27,109 bases of DNA from contig DAVZ01000056.1 in NCBI GenBank assembly GCA_002505765.1, forward strand, positions 1 through 27,109, given 5' to 3'. Shown here piece by piece: positions 16,336 through 24,143 of the stretch. The translations under genes and the position numbers were made by a program. Position 1 is the stretch's first letter; each line of letters opens with the position of its first letter. The notes under the pieces were generated by a model. The model was given only the letters and a program-made list of their open reading frames with translations. It did not search any database and was not told the origin of the DNA. Origin of the DNA: Methanobacterium sp. UBA176. GTDB taxonomy: Archaea; Methanobacteriota; Methanobacteria; Methanobacteriales; Methanobacteriaceae.

Positions 16336-17013
16336 TTAGTTCTTTTTTTCAATAATTTTAAATAAATTCGATTCCATTATTCCTGTTCCAAGAGGTAAAT
16401 GATCCTGCCCTAATCCATCAAAATCATGTAGATGAAGACCTATAAGATTATTATCAATCTTCTGGATCTTTAATTGGGTTTTCCACCACATCCTAGATGA
16501 CCAACATCAGGCAAATGTTAAATTTTCCCCTGTGAATTCTTTTGACAATTTTACATTTTCATTATTTTGAAGGATATATTGCTTAAATCCCTTTGAACAT
16601 TTATTTTCTAATCCTATTTTAACTCCTAAAGTAATCTGCAAATTGTGTTATAACAGCATAAGCTTCAGCAAACATCTCATAACATTCATATCGTGTCTAT
16701 TCTATTGAATCATATTTAGGGATCCACTAAATATAGCACCGCATTTTCTATATTAAGATCATAGCATACTCTTAAATCTTTCTTTTCCATTTCTGTTTAT
16801 CTAATACTACAGGATTATAGTGATGTGATATATGTAAATTAGCTTTTAAATTATGTATTTCAAGCAAATCTTGAATTCTTTTGGTTTCTTTTCCATAAGG
16901 AATCCGCTCTTTGCCTATTTATCACGACATAATCAACGCTTAGGGAGGGAAATTTAAAAAAGATTCGATTAATCCTCTAAAATCATCGTAGAGGTTACAT
17001 CAAATTTAATCAT
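16336..17013 (-). pseudogene. decayed TIM-barrel sugar isomerase/AP endonuclease 2-like gene
   Basis: On the minus strand this stretch gives, in changing frames, pieces of one protein of the xylose-isomerase-like TIM-barrel superfamily. In order: a plausible start MIKFDVTSTMIL at 17013, then NLHISHHYNPVVL, GVKIGLENK, ENLTF, DVGHLG, and a long last piece with IGLHLHDFDGLGQDHLPLGTG and EKKN before the stop at 16336. The LENK, DVGH and HLHD...H.PLGxG segments are the metal- and substrate-binding landmarks of this fold. Several stops and frame shifts separate them, and 226 codons are somewhat short for the family, so pieces are missing. It lies between pstS and pstC in the same direction. Confidence 0.75.
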
Positions 17014-17053
17014 TTTTCACTTTTAAAATAAAAAAATGTGGGTATTAAACCAC

Positions 17054-17887
17054 TTATTGAGTAGATTTTACAGGAACAGCCCCTTCTCCTTGAACTATTT
17101 TCTGTCCTTCAGGGCTCATTACCCAATCAATGAATGCTTTTACTTCACCAGTCGGTGCTCCCTTAGTAAGGAAGATAAATGGCCTTGAAATTTTGTAAGT
17201 TCCGTCAAGGATAGCTGCTTCTGAAGGTGCTACTCCGTCAATCTTTAATCCTTTAACATCTTCAGGTTTGTAATGTGCTAAGGATATGTAACCGATACCG
17301 TTTGGATCTCCTTTAACAGATTGAGCAATTGCTTCGGTTGAACTCTGTACCACTGCGTCTGCAGTAATATTAGTTTCTTTGCCCATGACTATTTTAGTAA
17401 ATCCGTCTCTGGTACCTGAACCATCTTCTCTGGTGAACACGTTTATTTTACCGCCTGAAGCACCAGGAACCTGGGTCCATTCAGTGGTTTTACCTGAAAA
17501 AATGTCTTTAACCTGGTCAACAGTTAGGTCACTTACGGAATTAGCTTTATTAACGACGACAACTATACCATCTTTAGCTATTTCGGTCTGTTCTAAACCC
17601 TGTGATTCGTTGGCTTTAGGTTCTGAGGATGCTGTACCAATTTCAGCTGTTCCATCTTGAGCACTCTTAATACCTACAGATGTTCCTCCACCCTGTACAT
17701 TTATCTTTACATTAGGGTTCTCCTGCATGTATGCTTCAGCAAGAGCTTCAGCCACCGGCTGAACAGATGTAGAACCTGCTATGTTTATTGTTGTGTTTTC
17801 ACCTGAACCTCCTCCAGCAAATACGAGGTAGGCTCCAACTACTACTATTATGGCTATTATGATTCCGATTATATACTTTGAATCCAT
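17054..17887 (-). CDS. pstS: phosphate ABC transporter substrate-binding protein PstS
   Basis: A 277-residue extracytoplasmic phosphate-binding protein. Residues 5-24 form a hydrophobic signal or anchor; no lipobox cysteine follows, so it is probably held by the uncleaved helix. The mature part has the phosphate-site segments INIAGSTSVQPVAEAL, GGGTSVGIKSAQDGTAEIGTASS and REDGSGTRDGFTK (SGTR loop), and ends MSPEGQKIVQGEGAVPV. GAGGTGA at 17894-17900 is the ribosome site. It heads the pst cluster, diverging from the citryl-CoA-lyase-like gene. Induction at low phosphate is expected from the family; candidate regulatory sequence lies at 17941-17966. Confidence 0.93.
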   Translation of the reverse strand: MDSKYIIGIIIAIIVVVGAYLVFAGGGSGENTTINIAGSTSVQPVAEALAEAYMQENPNVKINVQGGGTSVGIKSAQDGTAEIGTASSEPKANESQGLEQTEIAKDGIVVVVNKANSVSDLTVDQVKDIFSGKTTEWTQVPGASGGKINVFTREDGSGTRDGFTKIVMGKETNITADAVVQSSTEAIAQSVKGDPNGIGYISLAHYKPEDVKGLKIDGVAPSEAAILDGTYKISRPFIFLTKGAPTGEVKAFIDWVMSPEGQKIVQGEGAVPVKSTQ

Positions 17888-17923
17888 GATTTTTCACCTC
17901 ACCCTATACTAATAATCAATGTC

Positions 17924-17931
17924 TATTTAAA
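17924..17931 (-). promoter_or_regulatory. TATA box of pstS
   Basis: The minus strand reads TTTAAATA. The predicted start near 17901 leaves a very short leader that begins about at the ribosome site. Confidence 0.55.
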
Positions 17932-17940
17932 TGTTACTAT

Positions 17941-17966
17941 TTGTGTATCATTTATCACAATATGTG
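17941..17966. promoter_or_regulatory. inverted TTGTG/CACAA elements upstream of pstS
   Basis: TTGTG at 17941-17945 and CACAA at 17956-17960 are inverted around ten bases, and CACA-ATA-TGTG at 17956-17966 is a second dyad. They begin ten bases upstream of the pstS TATA box, where an activator or a phosphate-responsive regulator could bind. No matching element was found before the HTH-PhoU operon. Confidence 0.3.
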
Positions 17967-18049
17967 AACAAAATTGGGGGTGTGGGGTAACCAATCTTAA
18001 AGACATAAATTTCACTAAAGAGGAATAAGAAAACACTAAAAGCGATAAA

Positions 18050-18057
18050 TTTAAATA
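18050..18057 (+). promoter_or_regulatory. TATA box of the citryl-CoA lyase-like gene (likely leaderless)
   Basis: TTTAAATA preceded by a BRE-like GATAAA. The predicted start is about 18080-18084, at or next to the ATG at 18084; no ribosome site lies between. Confidence 0.45.
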
Positions 18058-18083
18058 TCATACACCTTATATAAAACCCTGTT

Positions 18084-18869
18084 ATGATTACAGAAGAAGC
18101 TTTAAAAGATATATTGAGGCTAAGGACTGCAAAATGGAAAACAGCCATAACTAAAGTTGAACCCAATAGATTAATCACGAGGGGCTATCCTCAGGAAGAC
18201 CTGATTGGTTATATATCTTTTTCAGAAATGATACATCTGCTTATAAAAGGCAAATTACCTTCAAAAAATGAGGCTAAAATGTTGGGGGCAGTTCTTGTAT
18301 CTTTCTGTGATCATGGAGTAACCCCTCCAAGCACCCAGGCCGCCAGACTAATGGCATCTGCAGGATCCCCATTAAATGCATGTATTGCAGGTGGACTCCT
18401 TGCATTTGGAAAGAATCATGCAGGGGCAATAGAACAGGCCATGAAAATTTTTCAGCGGGGAATTCAAATGGCTGAAAATAATATAAATGAAGTTGCAGAG
18501 GAGATCGTAAGCTTTTTCATGCACAATAATAAAAAAATTTCTGGATTTGGGCACCGCTATCATAATGAAGACCCCAGGGCTCCAAAACTCCTTGAACTTG
18601 CCAGAAAATATAAATGTTTTGGAAAACACTCCCAGCTTGCTGTTGCAATTGAAGACCTACTTTATGACAAGAAAAGAATTAGAATGAATATAGATGGAGC
18701 AAATGGAGCTATTTTATCAGATATGGGTTATGATTGGAGGATTGGAAGCGGTATTTTTATGATAGGTCGTCTTCCAGGTATTTTAACCCATGTTGATGAA
18801 GAAAAAACACGTGAATCTCCATTCAGAAAGTTGTTTGAAGTAGATGAGATTTACTACGATGGGTTGTAA
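18084..18869 (+). CDS. citrate synthase family protein, citryl-CoA lyase-like
   Basis: A 261-residue cytosolic protein with only the core of the citrate synthase fold (full citrate synthases have about 380-430 residues). The catalytic positions look kept: His77 in FCDHGVTPPS, His157 in GFGHRYH, and Asp204 in NIDGANGA. RLPGILTHVDEE and an Arg near the C-terminus follow the family. Short proteins of this kind are often named citryl-CoA lyase, cleaving citryl-CoA to acetyl-CoA and oxaloacetate; condensation is the alternative. Methanobacteriales run the reductive TCA branch to 2-oxoglutarate, so its use is unclear. There is no ribosome site before the ATG. It diverges from pstS. Confidence 0.8.
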   Translation: MITEEALKDILRLRTAKWKTAITKVEPNRLITRGYPQEDLIGYISFSEMIHLLIKGKLPSKNEAKMLGAVLVSFCDHGVTPPSTQAARLMASAGSPLNACIAGGLLAFGKNHAGAIEQAMKIFQRGIQMAENNINEVAEEIVSFFMHNNKKISGFGHRYHNEDPRAPKLLELARKYKCFGKHSQLAVAIEDLLYDKKRIRMNIDGANGAILSDMGYDWRIGSGIFMIGRLPGILTHVDEEKTRESPFRKLFEVDEIYYDGL

Positions 18870-18961
18870 AAATTTCTTAATCATCATTCCATTTTTAGAA
18901 GTTTTTTTAAGAAATAAAATAAATATAATAATATAAATTGTTTTTTTACGGAGGCTATTAA

Positions 18962-19243
18962 ATGGATGATATGAGATATGAAAGGGCTAAAAAAAGGGTT
19001 GAAGAACTTAAGGGATTTTACGGGCATTTAACAGCTTATATCATAGTTAACGTATTTTTAGCGATAATTAACTTTTTTACTACCCCTGGTTTCTGGTGGT
19101 TCCTCTTTGTAACTTTCTTCTGGGGAATAGGGCTCATTTCACATGCAGCGTCATTGTTCCTGAAACGAGGGATCTTTTCCAGAGAATGGGAAGAACGTAA
19201 AATCAGAGAATATATGGAAGAAGAAGAAAAAAATCAAAGATAG
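18962..19243 (+). CDS. 2TM domain membrane protein
   Basis: A 93-residue protein with two membrane helices (about residues 24-40 and 45-66) between charged ends, DDMRYERAKKRVEELKGFYGHL at the start (here residues 2-23) and FSREWEERKIREYMEEEE at the end. This is the layout of the 2TM domain family, sometimes fused to histidine kinases or standing alone; function unknown. GGAGG precedes the ATG by seven bases. Its last ten bases overlap the end of the convergent HTH-PhoU gene. Confidence 0.8.
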   Translation: MDDMRYERAKKRVEELKGFYGHLTAYIIVNVFLAIINFFTTPGFWWFLFVTFFWGIGLISHAASLFLKRGIFSREWEERKIREYMEEEEKNQR

Positions 19244-20145
19244 TTTTCTTTTCTTTTTCGTCTGAACTGTTCTGGAGTAGTGGTTCTGGGAATGTTTTCA
19301 TGATATTCCCTTGAGATATCAATTATTTCAACGCAAATATCTCCAATTCGTTCAAGTGCCTTTACAACTCTTGAAAGAGAGAGATAATAAGTTGAACGCT
19401 CTGTATCCTCAAATGAGGATTCAGCCATCTGAGTTGCAATACAATTTAAAGCTCTTTTTTGTAAAAGGTGTAACTTTTCTTCGAAGGTCATCACTTTATT
19501 TTTTAAATTCAGTTTTTCATCTAAAAAAACATCGATGGAATAGGTAATCATTTTTTTTGAAGTTTCATACATTTCCTGTATGTATTTAAACATCTCAGGA
19601 TCTATTTTATATGATTCTTTTATAGTAAAGTTTGCGAATTGACAGGAATGGTCTCCTATACGTTCCAGGTCAGATGCAACCTCACTGAAGGCATTTATTT
19701 TACTTGACTCAGAAGAAGGATTCATTGAAAGAGCCATATCCACAGATGTTCTTATTTTTTCGTGCATATTATTGGTTATAAAATCCATTTTCAATGCTTC
19801 ATTTGCCAGTTCACTGTTATACTGGGAAAGAGCTTCAAAGGACATTTCCAACTGTTTATGAATATGATCTGACATTCCTCTAAGCAGATCTATTATTCTT
19901 AATGTTCCCTGTTCTACTTGAATACTTTCCTCACCGTATATTTTCAAAAAATCGTCAATTTTTTTTGGTTCTATGACGTAGGCCCTTTTAATAATTTTTT
20001 CACTTATCAGGGGTTGAAGCAGCTTGGTAACGTATCTACGTGTTATTCCGAGCCTTTCTGCAATTTCATCCTGTGTTGAAGGATTTTCATAGCGTATTAA
20101 ATCCAGTATAGCTTTTAAAGTAGCATTTTTTGTTTTTTTGGCCAT
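19234..20145 (-). CDS. HTH-PhoU fusion: phosphate-type regulator with DNA-binding head
   Basis: A 303-residue protein. Residues about 8-55 are a winged helix-turn-helix (ATLKAILDLIRYENPS, DEIAERLGITRRYVTKLLQPLISEKIIKR). The rest is a PhoU tandem repeat with both metal motifs intact: DLERIGDHSC (residues 161-165 for ERIGD) and ALERIGDICV (265-269). In contrast the pst-linked PhoU has a degenerate first motif. It may join sensing of phosphate, or of the PstB-PhoU state, directly to transcription, replacing a PhoR/PhoB pair. The start at 20145 leaves AGGAG 12 bases away, slightly far; an in-frame ATG at 20175 overlapping the upstream gene is possible. It follows a membrane protein gene in the same operon. 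Confidence 0.85.
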   Translation of the reverse strand: MAKKTKNATLKAILDLIRYENPSTQDEIAERLGITRRYVTKLLQPLISEKIIKRAYVIEPKKIDDFLKIYGEESIQVEQGTLRIIDLLRGMSDHIHKQLEMSFEALSQYNSELANEALKMDFITNNMHEKIRTSVDMALSMNPSSESSKINAFSEVASDLERIGDHSCQFANFTIKESYKIDPEMFKYIQEMYETSKKMITYSIDVFLDEKLNLKNKVMTFEEKLHLLQKRALNCIATQMAESSFEDTERSTYYLSLSRVVKALERIGDICVEIIDISREYHENIPRTTTPEQFRRKRKENYL

Positions 20146-20152
20146 TTTTCCA

Positions 20153-20749
20153 TTAACTCCTGTTTTCACCCACATCGTGATTGATAACTATTGATTCCTG
20201 GATGATTGATATGGTAACATATAATAACGCAGCTATTACTACAAGTGAAATAATAAAGCCGAATTCAACAAAATAGGTTGCATATAATTGCACTAATGGC
20301 GAATTAGCATCAATAAATCCATTTAAAAGTTTGATTACACCCACTGATAATACTGTATATCCATATGACCTTTTTATATTCTCTGATATCAATAAAGGAT
20401 AGATGCCCATTATGATCAGACCTGTTCCTATTGATCTAAAGAGAGTCCAGTTAGTTGCATTTTCTAAAAAATTGAAAATTTGTTCTGGTTTAAGGTATAT
20501 GGATGAAAATATATAGATGATTTCAATTCCTATTATAATTAAAAGGGGAATTACATAAACAATTCGTGTTTCAATTTTTTTTGTTTTCACGTTTTCAATG
20601 GGCTCTTTAACGTAATGAGACATTATTTGATAAAGCATTGCACCGATAACTGCTCCAAGGATAGTTCCTGCAATCCCAATTTTTGAAGTTGTATAGGCCA
20701 CGATTCCGGAAATAACACCGGCCATTATTACATCTAACATTTTTGACAT
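20153..20749 (-). CDS. multi-spanning membrane protein of unknown function
   Basis: A 198-residue protein not recognised as a named family. Five or six hydrophobic segments are visible: two at the N-terminus rich in Gly/Ala (MAGVISGIVAYTTSK, GIAGTILGAVIGAMLY), then IVYVIPLLIIIGIEIIYIF, a segment around GTGLIIMGIYPLL, VLSVGVIKLLNGF, and FIISLVVIAALLYVTI. The loop after the second helix is charged (KEPIENVKTKKIE). The start at 20749 has GUGAU three bases upstream; TTG 20767 and ATG 20740 are alternatives. Its end meets the start region of HTH-PhoU (AGGAG lies in its last codons), so the two are co-transcribed and may act together. Confidence 0.7.
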   Translation of the reverse strand: MSKMLDVIMAGVISGIVAYTTSKIGIAGTILGAVIGAMLYQIMSHYVKEPIENVKTKKIETRIVYVIPLLIIIGIEIIYIFSSIYLKPEQIFNFLENATNWTLFRSIGTGLIIMGIYPLLISENIKRSYGYTVLSVGVIKLLNGFIDANSPLVQLYATYFVEFGFIISLVVIAALLYVTISIIQESIVINHDVGENRS

Positions 20750-21014
20750 TAAATCACATTTTTCCAATTACTTATGAATTAATAACATTGTTTTAATTTT
20801 TTTATTAGGCAAATTTATATTTTCAATCTTATAAAAATTGTTCCTACAAGAAGAAGTATATTTCTTATTAGGTATATTATAATAACACCAAAAATAGAAT
20901 CTATATTTGATGTTCTTACCATTCCTTAAAACAGTATCCAATTATGGAATGAAACATATAAAATGATCTTCTAAATAAGCTATGAAGTTGATTTTTTAAC
21001 TCTAAATAAACTTT

Positions 21015-21932
21015 TCATTTACGAATAAGATAATAGACTCCTACTACCATAAAGGGCATTATTATCAGCAGAATAGTTGATGGCATGGTTGAATAAGAAC
21101 CGAAATATGTAATAGCCACACTTAATGGAATTATACCGTCTCGCATACTGCTTGTAAATAAAAAACCAGCCCTTTGTTTGATTTCGGTTCTAAAAAGCTT
21201 GCTTAAAGCATATCCATAGATAAATCCTGCAGTAAGAAGAATTATATTGATAAATATCAATATTGAAATCATATTTAGATCATATACCATGAGTTTGGAT
21301 GCCATATGGGCTATTGCTATAACTATTATTAAAAGACCTGCAAAGGAAGATAAAAAGGTAACAGTATTTTTAGTGGGAATATATTTTTCTTCTTCGACCC
21401 TTAAAAAGAACGCCAGGATTGCCGGTACAAATATAGATAATGCCAGAAGTTTTAATATTGATAATGAAACTTCAGGCGATGCTATACCCAGAAAAAAGAG
21501 TACAACAGGATAAACAATTATACTGAGCATCATGGAAAAAAGAGCGGTACTTATGGCTATAGTGCCATCTCCTCCTGATAGTTCGGCCCATAAGGATGCA
21601 ACGACAGGTGATGGTGCAAAACATAATAAAATTATTCCTATCATTATTTCAGGCTGCTGAATGAATCCATGTCCAATTAAAATTCCTATTAATGGATATA
21701 AAATTAGATTAGAAGAAATTAGTCCAATTACAATCTTATAATTTTTAACCACCCCAGTGAAGTCGCTTATCTGGTGTTCAATTACCATTGAAAATACGAG
21801 AATTGCCAGTAAAAGAGGAATATAAGAGGATAAAATAGAAAATTTGGGATAAAGATAACCAATGATCACACATAAAATCGTTAGTAAACCATAATATTTC
21901 CTTATATTTGCATGATACCGGGTTAATGACAT
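21015..21932 (-). CDS. bile acid:sodium symporter (BASS/SBF) family transporter
   Basis: A 305-residue membrane protein with nine or ten helices. The sequence CFAPSPVVASLWAELSGGDGTIAIS matches, in split form APSPVVAS and ELSGGDGTIA, the crossover signature of the SBF/BASS fold (PxPVxxSxxxT...GGD), and the later RAGFLFTSSMRDG fits the second unwound region. Family members carry organic anions, pantoate, or arsenite (ACR3) with a cation; the substrate here is not shown and no ars gene is near. AGGAAGG precedes the ATG. It diverges from the gene at 22096 across 163 bases that hold the dyad operator. Confidence 0.75.
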   Translation of the reverse strand: MSLTRYHANIRKYYGLLTILCVIIGYLYPKFSILSSYIPLLLAILVFSMVIEHQISDFTGVVKNYKIVIGLISSNLILYPLIGILIGHGFIQQPEIMIGIILLCFAPSPVVASLWAELSGGDGTIAISTALFSMMLSIIVYPVVLFFLGIASPEVSLSILKLLALSIFVPAILAFFLRVEEEKYIPTKNTVTFLSSFAGLLIIVIAIAHMASKLMVYDLNMISILIFINIILLTAGFIYGYALSKLFRTEIKQRAGFLFTSSMRDGIIPLSVAITYFGSYSTMPSTILLIIMPFMVVGVYYLIRK

Positions 21933-22011
21933 TTTTTACTTCCTTCCTGCTCTGAAAGTTCATTTATAAGTGTTTTATTTTTATATTTTGAGATTTGAAA
22001 CTTTCGCAGAA

Positions 22012-22019
22012 TTTATATA
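22012..22019 (+). promoter_or_regulatory. TATA box upstream of the 80-residue gene
   Basis: TTTATATA predicts a start near 22041, at the edge of the dyad operator. A second possible box, TTTATAAA at 22030-22037, would start transcription near 22060. Confidence 0.45.
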
Positions 22020-22041
22020 TCAGTACAACTTTATAAAGTTA

Positions 22042-22056
22042 TACACTTCGAGTGTA
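22042..22056. promoter_or_regulatory. perfect 6-3-6 dyad operator TACACT-TCG-AGTGTA
   Basis: The second copy of the dyad found at 12368-12382, with both hexamers identical and only the centre different. It lies between the TATA box and the gene at 22096, a position suited to repression. It suggests that the winged-helix protein at 12088 also controls this gene. Confidence 0.6.
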
Positions 22057-22060
22057 AAAT

Positions 22061-22079
22061 AGATCATATTAAGTGATCT
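22061..22079. promoter_or_regulatory. second dyad AGATCA-N7-TGATCT in the leader
   Basis: A perfect six-base inverted repeat four bases after the TACACT dyad. It could be another binding site or a small hairpin in the transcript leader, just before the ribosome site GGAGTGAT (22085-22092). Confidence 0.4.
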
Positions 22080-22095
22080 AAAATGGAGTGATCTT

Positions 22096-22338
22096 ATGGA
22101 AATAGATTTTAAGTTCAGTGTTGATGCGATGGGAAGAAAGGTTTGTCCAATAGAGGACGGAAATGTGGTTGTACAGATAATCCTTAATAAAGATTATCCT
22201 GATGTAGAAGAAGGATTTAGGGATCTGCACATCCTTCAGGACATTGAAAATGCTTTAGGTAATGCATCAGAGATTGAAGAATTTAAAGATCTTGTTGATA
22301 GATATGGATATCTTTATGTGGATAATTTAAATGATTAA
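22096..22338 (+). CDS. small acidic protein of unknown function
   Basis: An 80-residue protein that was not recognised. It begins with a strand-rich part (MEIDFKFSVDAMGRKVCPIE, then NVVVQIILN) with one cysteine, and ends in acidic helices (DLHILQDIENALG, EIEEFKDLVDRYGYLYVDN). No membrane segment or signal is seen. The ribosome site GGAGTGAT ends three bases before the ATG. Two dyads in the upstream region imply tight control, and one of them is shared with the winged-helix gene at 12088. The MFS exporter gene follows after 94 bases. Confidence 0.65.
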   Translation: MEIDFKFSVDAMGRKVCPIEDGNVVVQIILNKDYPDVEEGFRDLHILQDIENALGNASEIEEFKDLVDRYGYLYVDNLND

Positions 22339-22432
22339 CATCTTAATTTATCTCCTGCCTTTAATAATACTAAAAATACATTAATTAATAAATTAAAAAA
22401 ATAGTAATATAATTTATCCAGGTGAAAATATT

Positions 22433-24067
22433 TTGAATTTGGAAAGAAAGTGGCGGATACTTCTTGCCATTGCCCTTGGAACTATAATGGTACCTATAAA
22501 TGCCAGTATAGTCAATGTTTCTTTACCAACCATCACAGTATTCTTTTCTTCAAGTATTGCAGTTTCAGAATGGGTTATAACAGCTTATTTAATTAATTTA
22601 TTGGGATTTGTATTATTATTCGGTCGATTGGGTGATTTTTATGGCCATGAAAGAATTTACTTGATTGGACTTTTAACATTTGTATTTACATCATTTCTAT
22701 GCAGTTTATCAACTTCAATTTATCTTTTAATAGTTTTCAGGGCTTTTCAGGGAATAGCTGCTGCTTTAATGATCTCTGTTTCAATGGGCATAGTTAGAGA
22801 TGCATTCCCTTTAAGCCAGACTGGTAAGGCTCTTGGAATCTATGCAGTGGCAATAGCGGCAGGATTAGCTATAGGTCCTGTGCTGGGGGGAGTATTACAG
22901 ACCTTGTTTAACTGGCAGACCATATTTTTAGTTAACGTGCCCACTGGAATAATCAGTTTTTTAATGTGTTATAAAATACTGGACAGGGGGGAAACAAAAA
23001 AAGTTAAATTGGACATATCAGGGGCAATACTACAGTATACCAGTATCTTTTCTACTGTATACTTATTGTATAATTTTCAGAACTTAGAGATTAATTATTT
23101 ATCCATTATATTATTACTTATGGCGGTATTGAGTCTTTACTTATTTTTATGGAATGAAAAACGGGCTGAAAATCCACTATTGGATTTAGATATGTTTAAA
23201 AATAAATCTTTTTCGGCATTCAATCTTAGCCTGTTTTTTAATTATGTCAGCATGTATATGATCCTTTTTATAATGCCCTTTTACCTTCAAAAGGTATTAA
23301 AATTTAATCCAGCATTAACTGGACTGGTTCTTACCATTAATCCGGTGATTATAATGGTTTTAGCTCCATTAAGCGGTATTCTGTCTGATAGATATGGGTC
23401 CAGGCTTCTTGCTGTAATTGGAGCATTAATAAGTGCTGCAGCTTTTTATTCAATGAATTTTCTTACCATGTTTGCGGGAGTATTTGATGTTATATGGAGA
23501 CTTGCTTTACTGGGACTTGGTGCAGCTTTATTTCAGGCCCCTAATAACAGGGCGATAATGAATGTTATTCCTGATAAAAATAAGGGAATAGCATCGAGTA
23601 TTATTGTAACAATGAGAAACCTGGGAATGGTTTTTGGAGTATGTGTAGCAGGCATATTATTATCTTTTACCATAGATCCAACCCTATTAGAACAAAATGT
23701 ACTTTATAACCTGAACGCTTATAATTTTACGGCAGGGATGCATCTGGTTGTTCTTTTAGGGGCTTTTTTAAGTATTTTAATATTTCTGTTATCTCCCGTT
23801 GGCATTTATCGCCAGAAAATCGCTGAGACAAAGGAAGTCATTCATGAATCAGAGATTATACCAACGTCACAGGAATTGATCAATGGATCAAGAGAAATAA
23901 TTAATGAATCAGAACTGTTAACATACTCAAAAGAATTGATTAAGGATTCAGAACTTTTAAAGCATTCTAAAGAAATGATAAATTCATTTGATTCATTAAA
24001 TAAGCGTAAAAAAGTCCTTAAAAAGCATTATGAAGAAATTGGTTTATTAAGATCTAAAAAAAGATAA
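22433..24067 (+). CDS. MFS exporter, DHA2 (14-helix, EmrB/QacA-like) family
   Basis: A 544-residue drug:proton-antiporter-like transporter. About 14 helices fill residues 8-460. Motif A is GRLGDFYGHERI (64-75), and motif C is seen in GLAIGPVLGGVL in helix 5. The first-helix motif usually written LDxTIVNVALP reads INASIVNVSLP here, so the common acidic residue is Asn23. After the last helix an unusual hydrophilic tail of about 80 residues repeats SE(I/L)(I/L)-x-x-S-(Q/K)-EL(I/M) three times and ends in basic residues. Translation starts at TTG 22433; AGGTGA lies seven bases before. The substrate is unknown. Confidence 0.88.
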   Translation: MNLERKWRILLAIALGTIMVPINASIVNVSLPTITVFFSSSIAVSEWVITAYLINLLGFVLLFGRLGDFYGHERIYLIGLLTFVFTSFLCSLSTSIYLLIVFRAFQGIAAALMISVSMGIVRDAFPLSQTGKALGIYAVAIAAGLAIGPVLGGVLQTLFNWQTIFLVNVPTGIISFLMCYKILDRGETKKVKLDISGAILQYTSIFSTVYLLYNFQNLEINYLSIILLLMAVLSLYLFLWNEKRAENPLLDLDMFKNKSFSAFNLSLFFNYVSMYMILFIMPFYLQKVLKFNPALTGLVLTINPVIIMVLAPLSGILSDRYGSRLLAVIGALISAAAFYSMNFLTMFAGVFDVIWRLALLGLGAALFQAPNNRAIMNVIPDKNKGIASSIIVTMRNLGMVFGVCVAGILLSFTIDPTLLEQNVLYNLNAYNFTAGMHLVVLLGAFLSILIFLLSPVGIYRQKIAETKEVIHESEIIPTSQELINGSREIINESELLTYSKELIKDSELLKHSKEMINSFDSLNKRKKVLKKHYEEIGLLRSKKR

Positions 24068-24143
24068 GATTATGCCATTTTAGATAGAGACTGCAATATT
24101 TAAAATATAATTGTAATTCTTAAAAATAAAAGAGGTTATGAAT

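Noticed and set aside
20920..20951. CATTCC ... GGAATG inverted repeat before the membrane protein operon
   Set aside because: Only six bases with a 20-base loop and no second copy; not distinguishable from chance.
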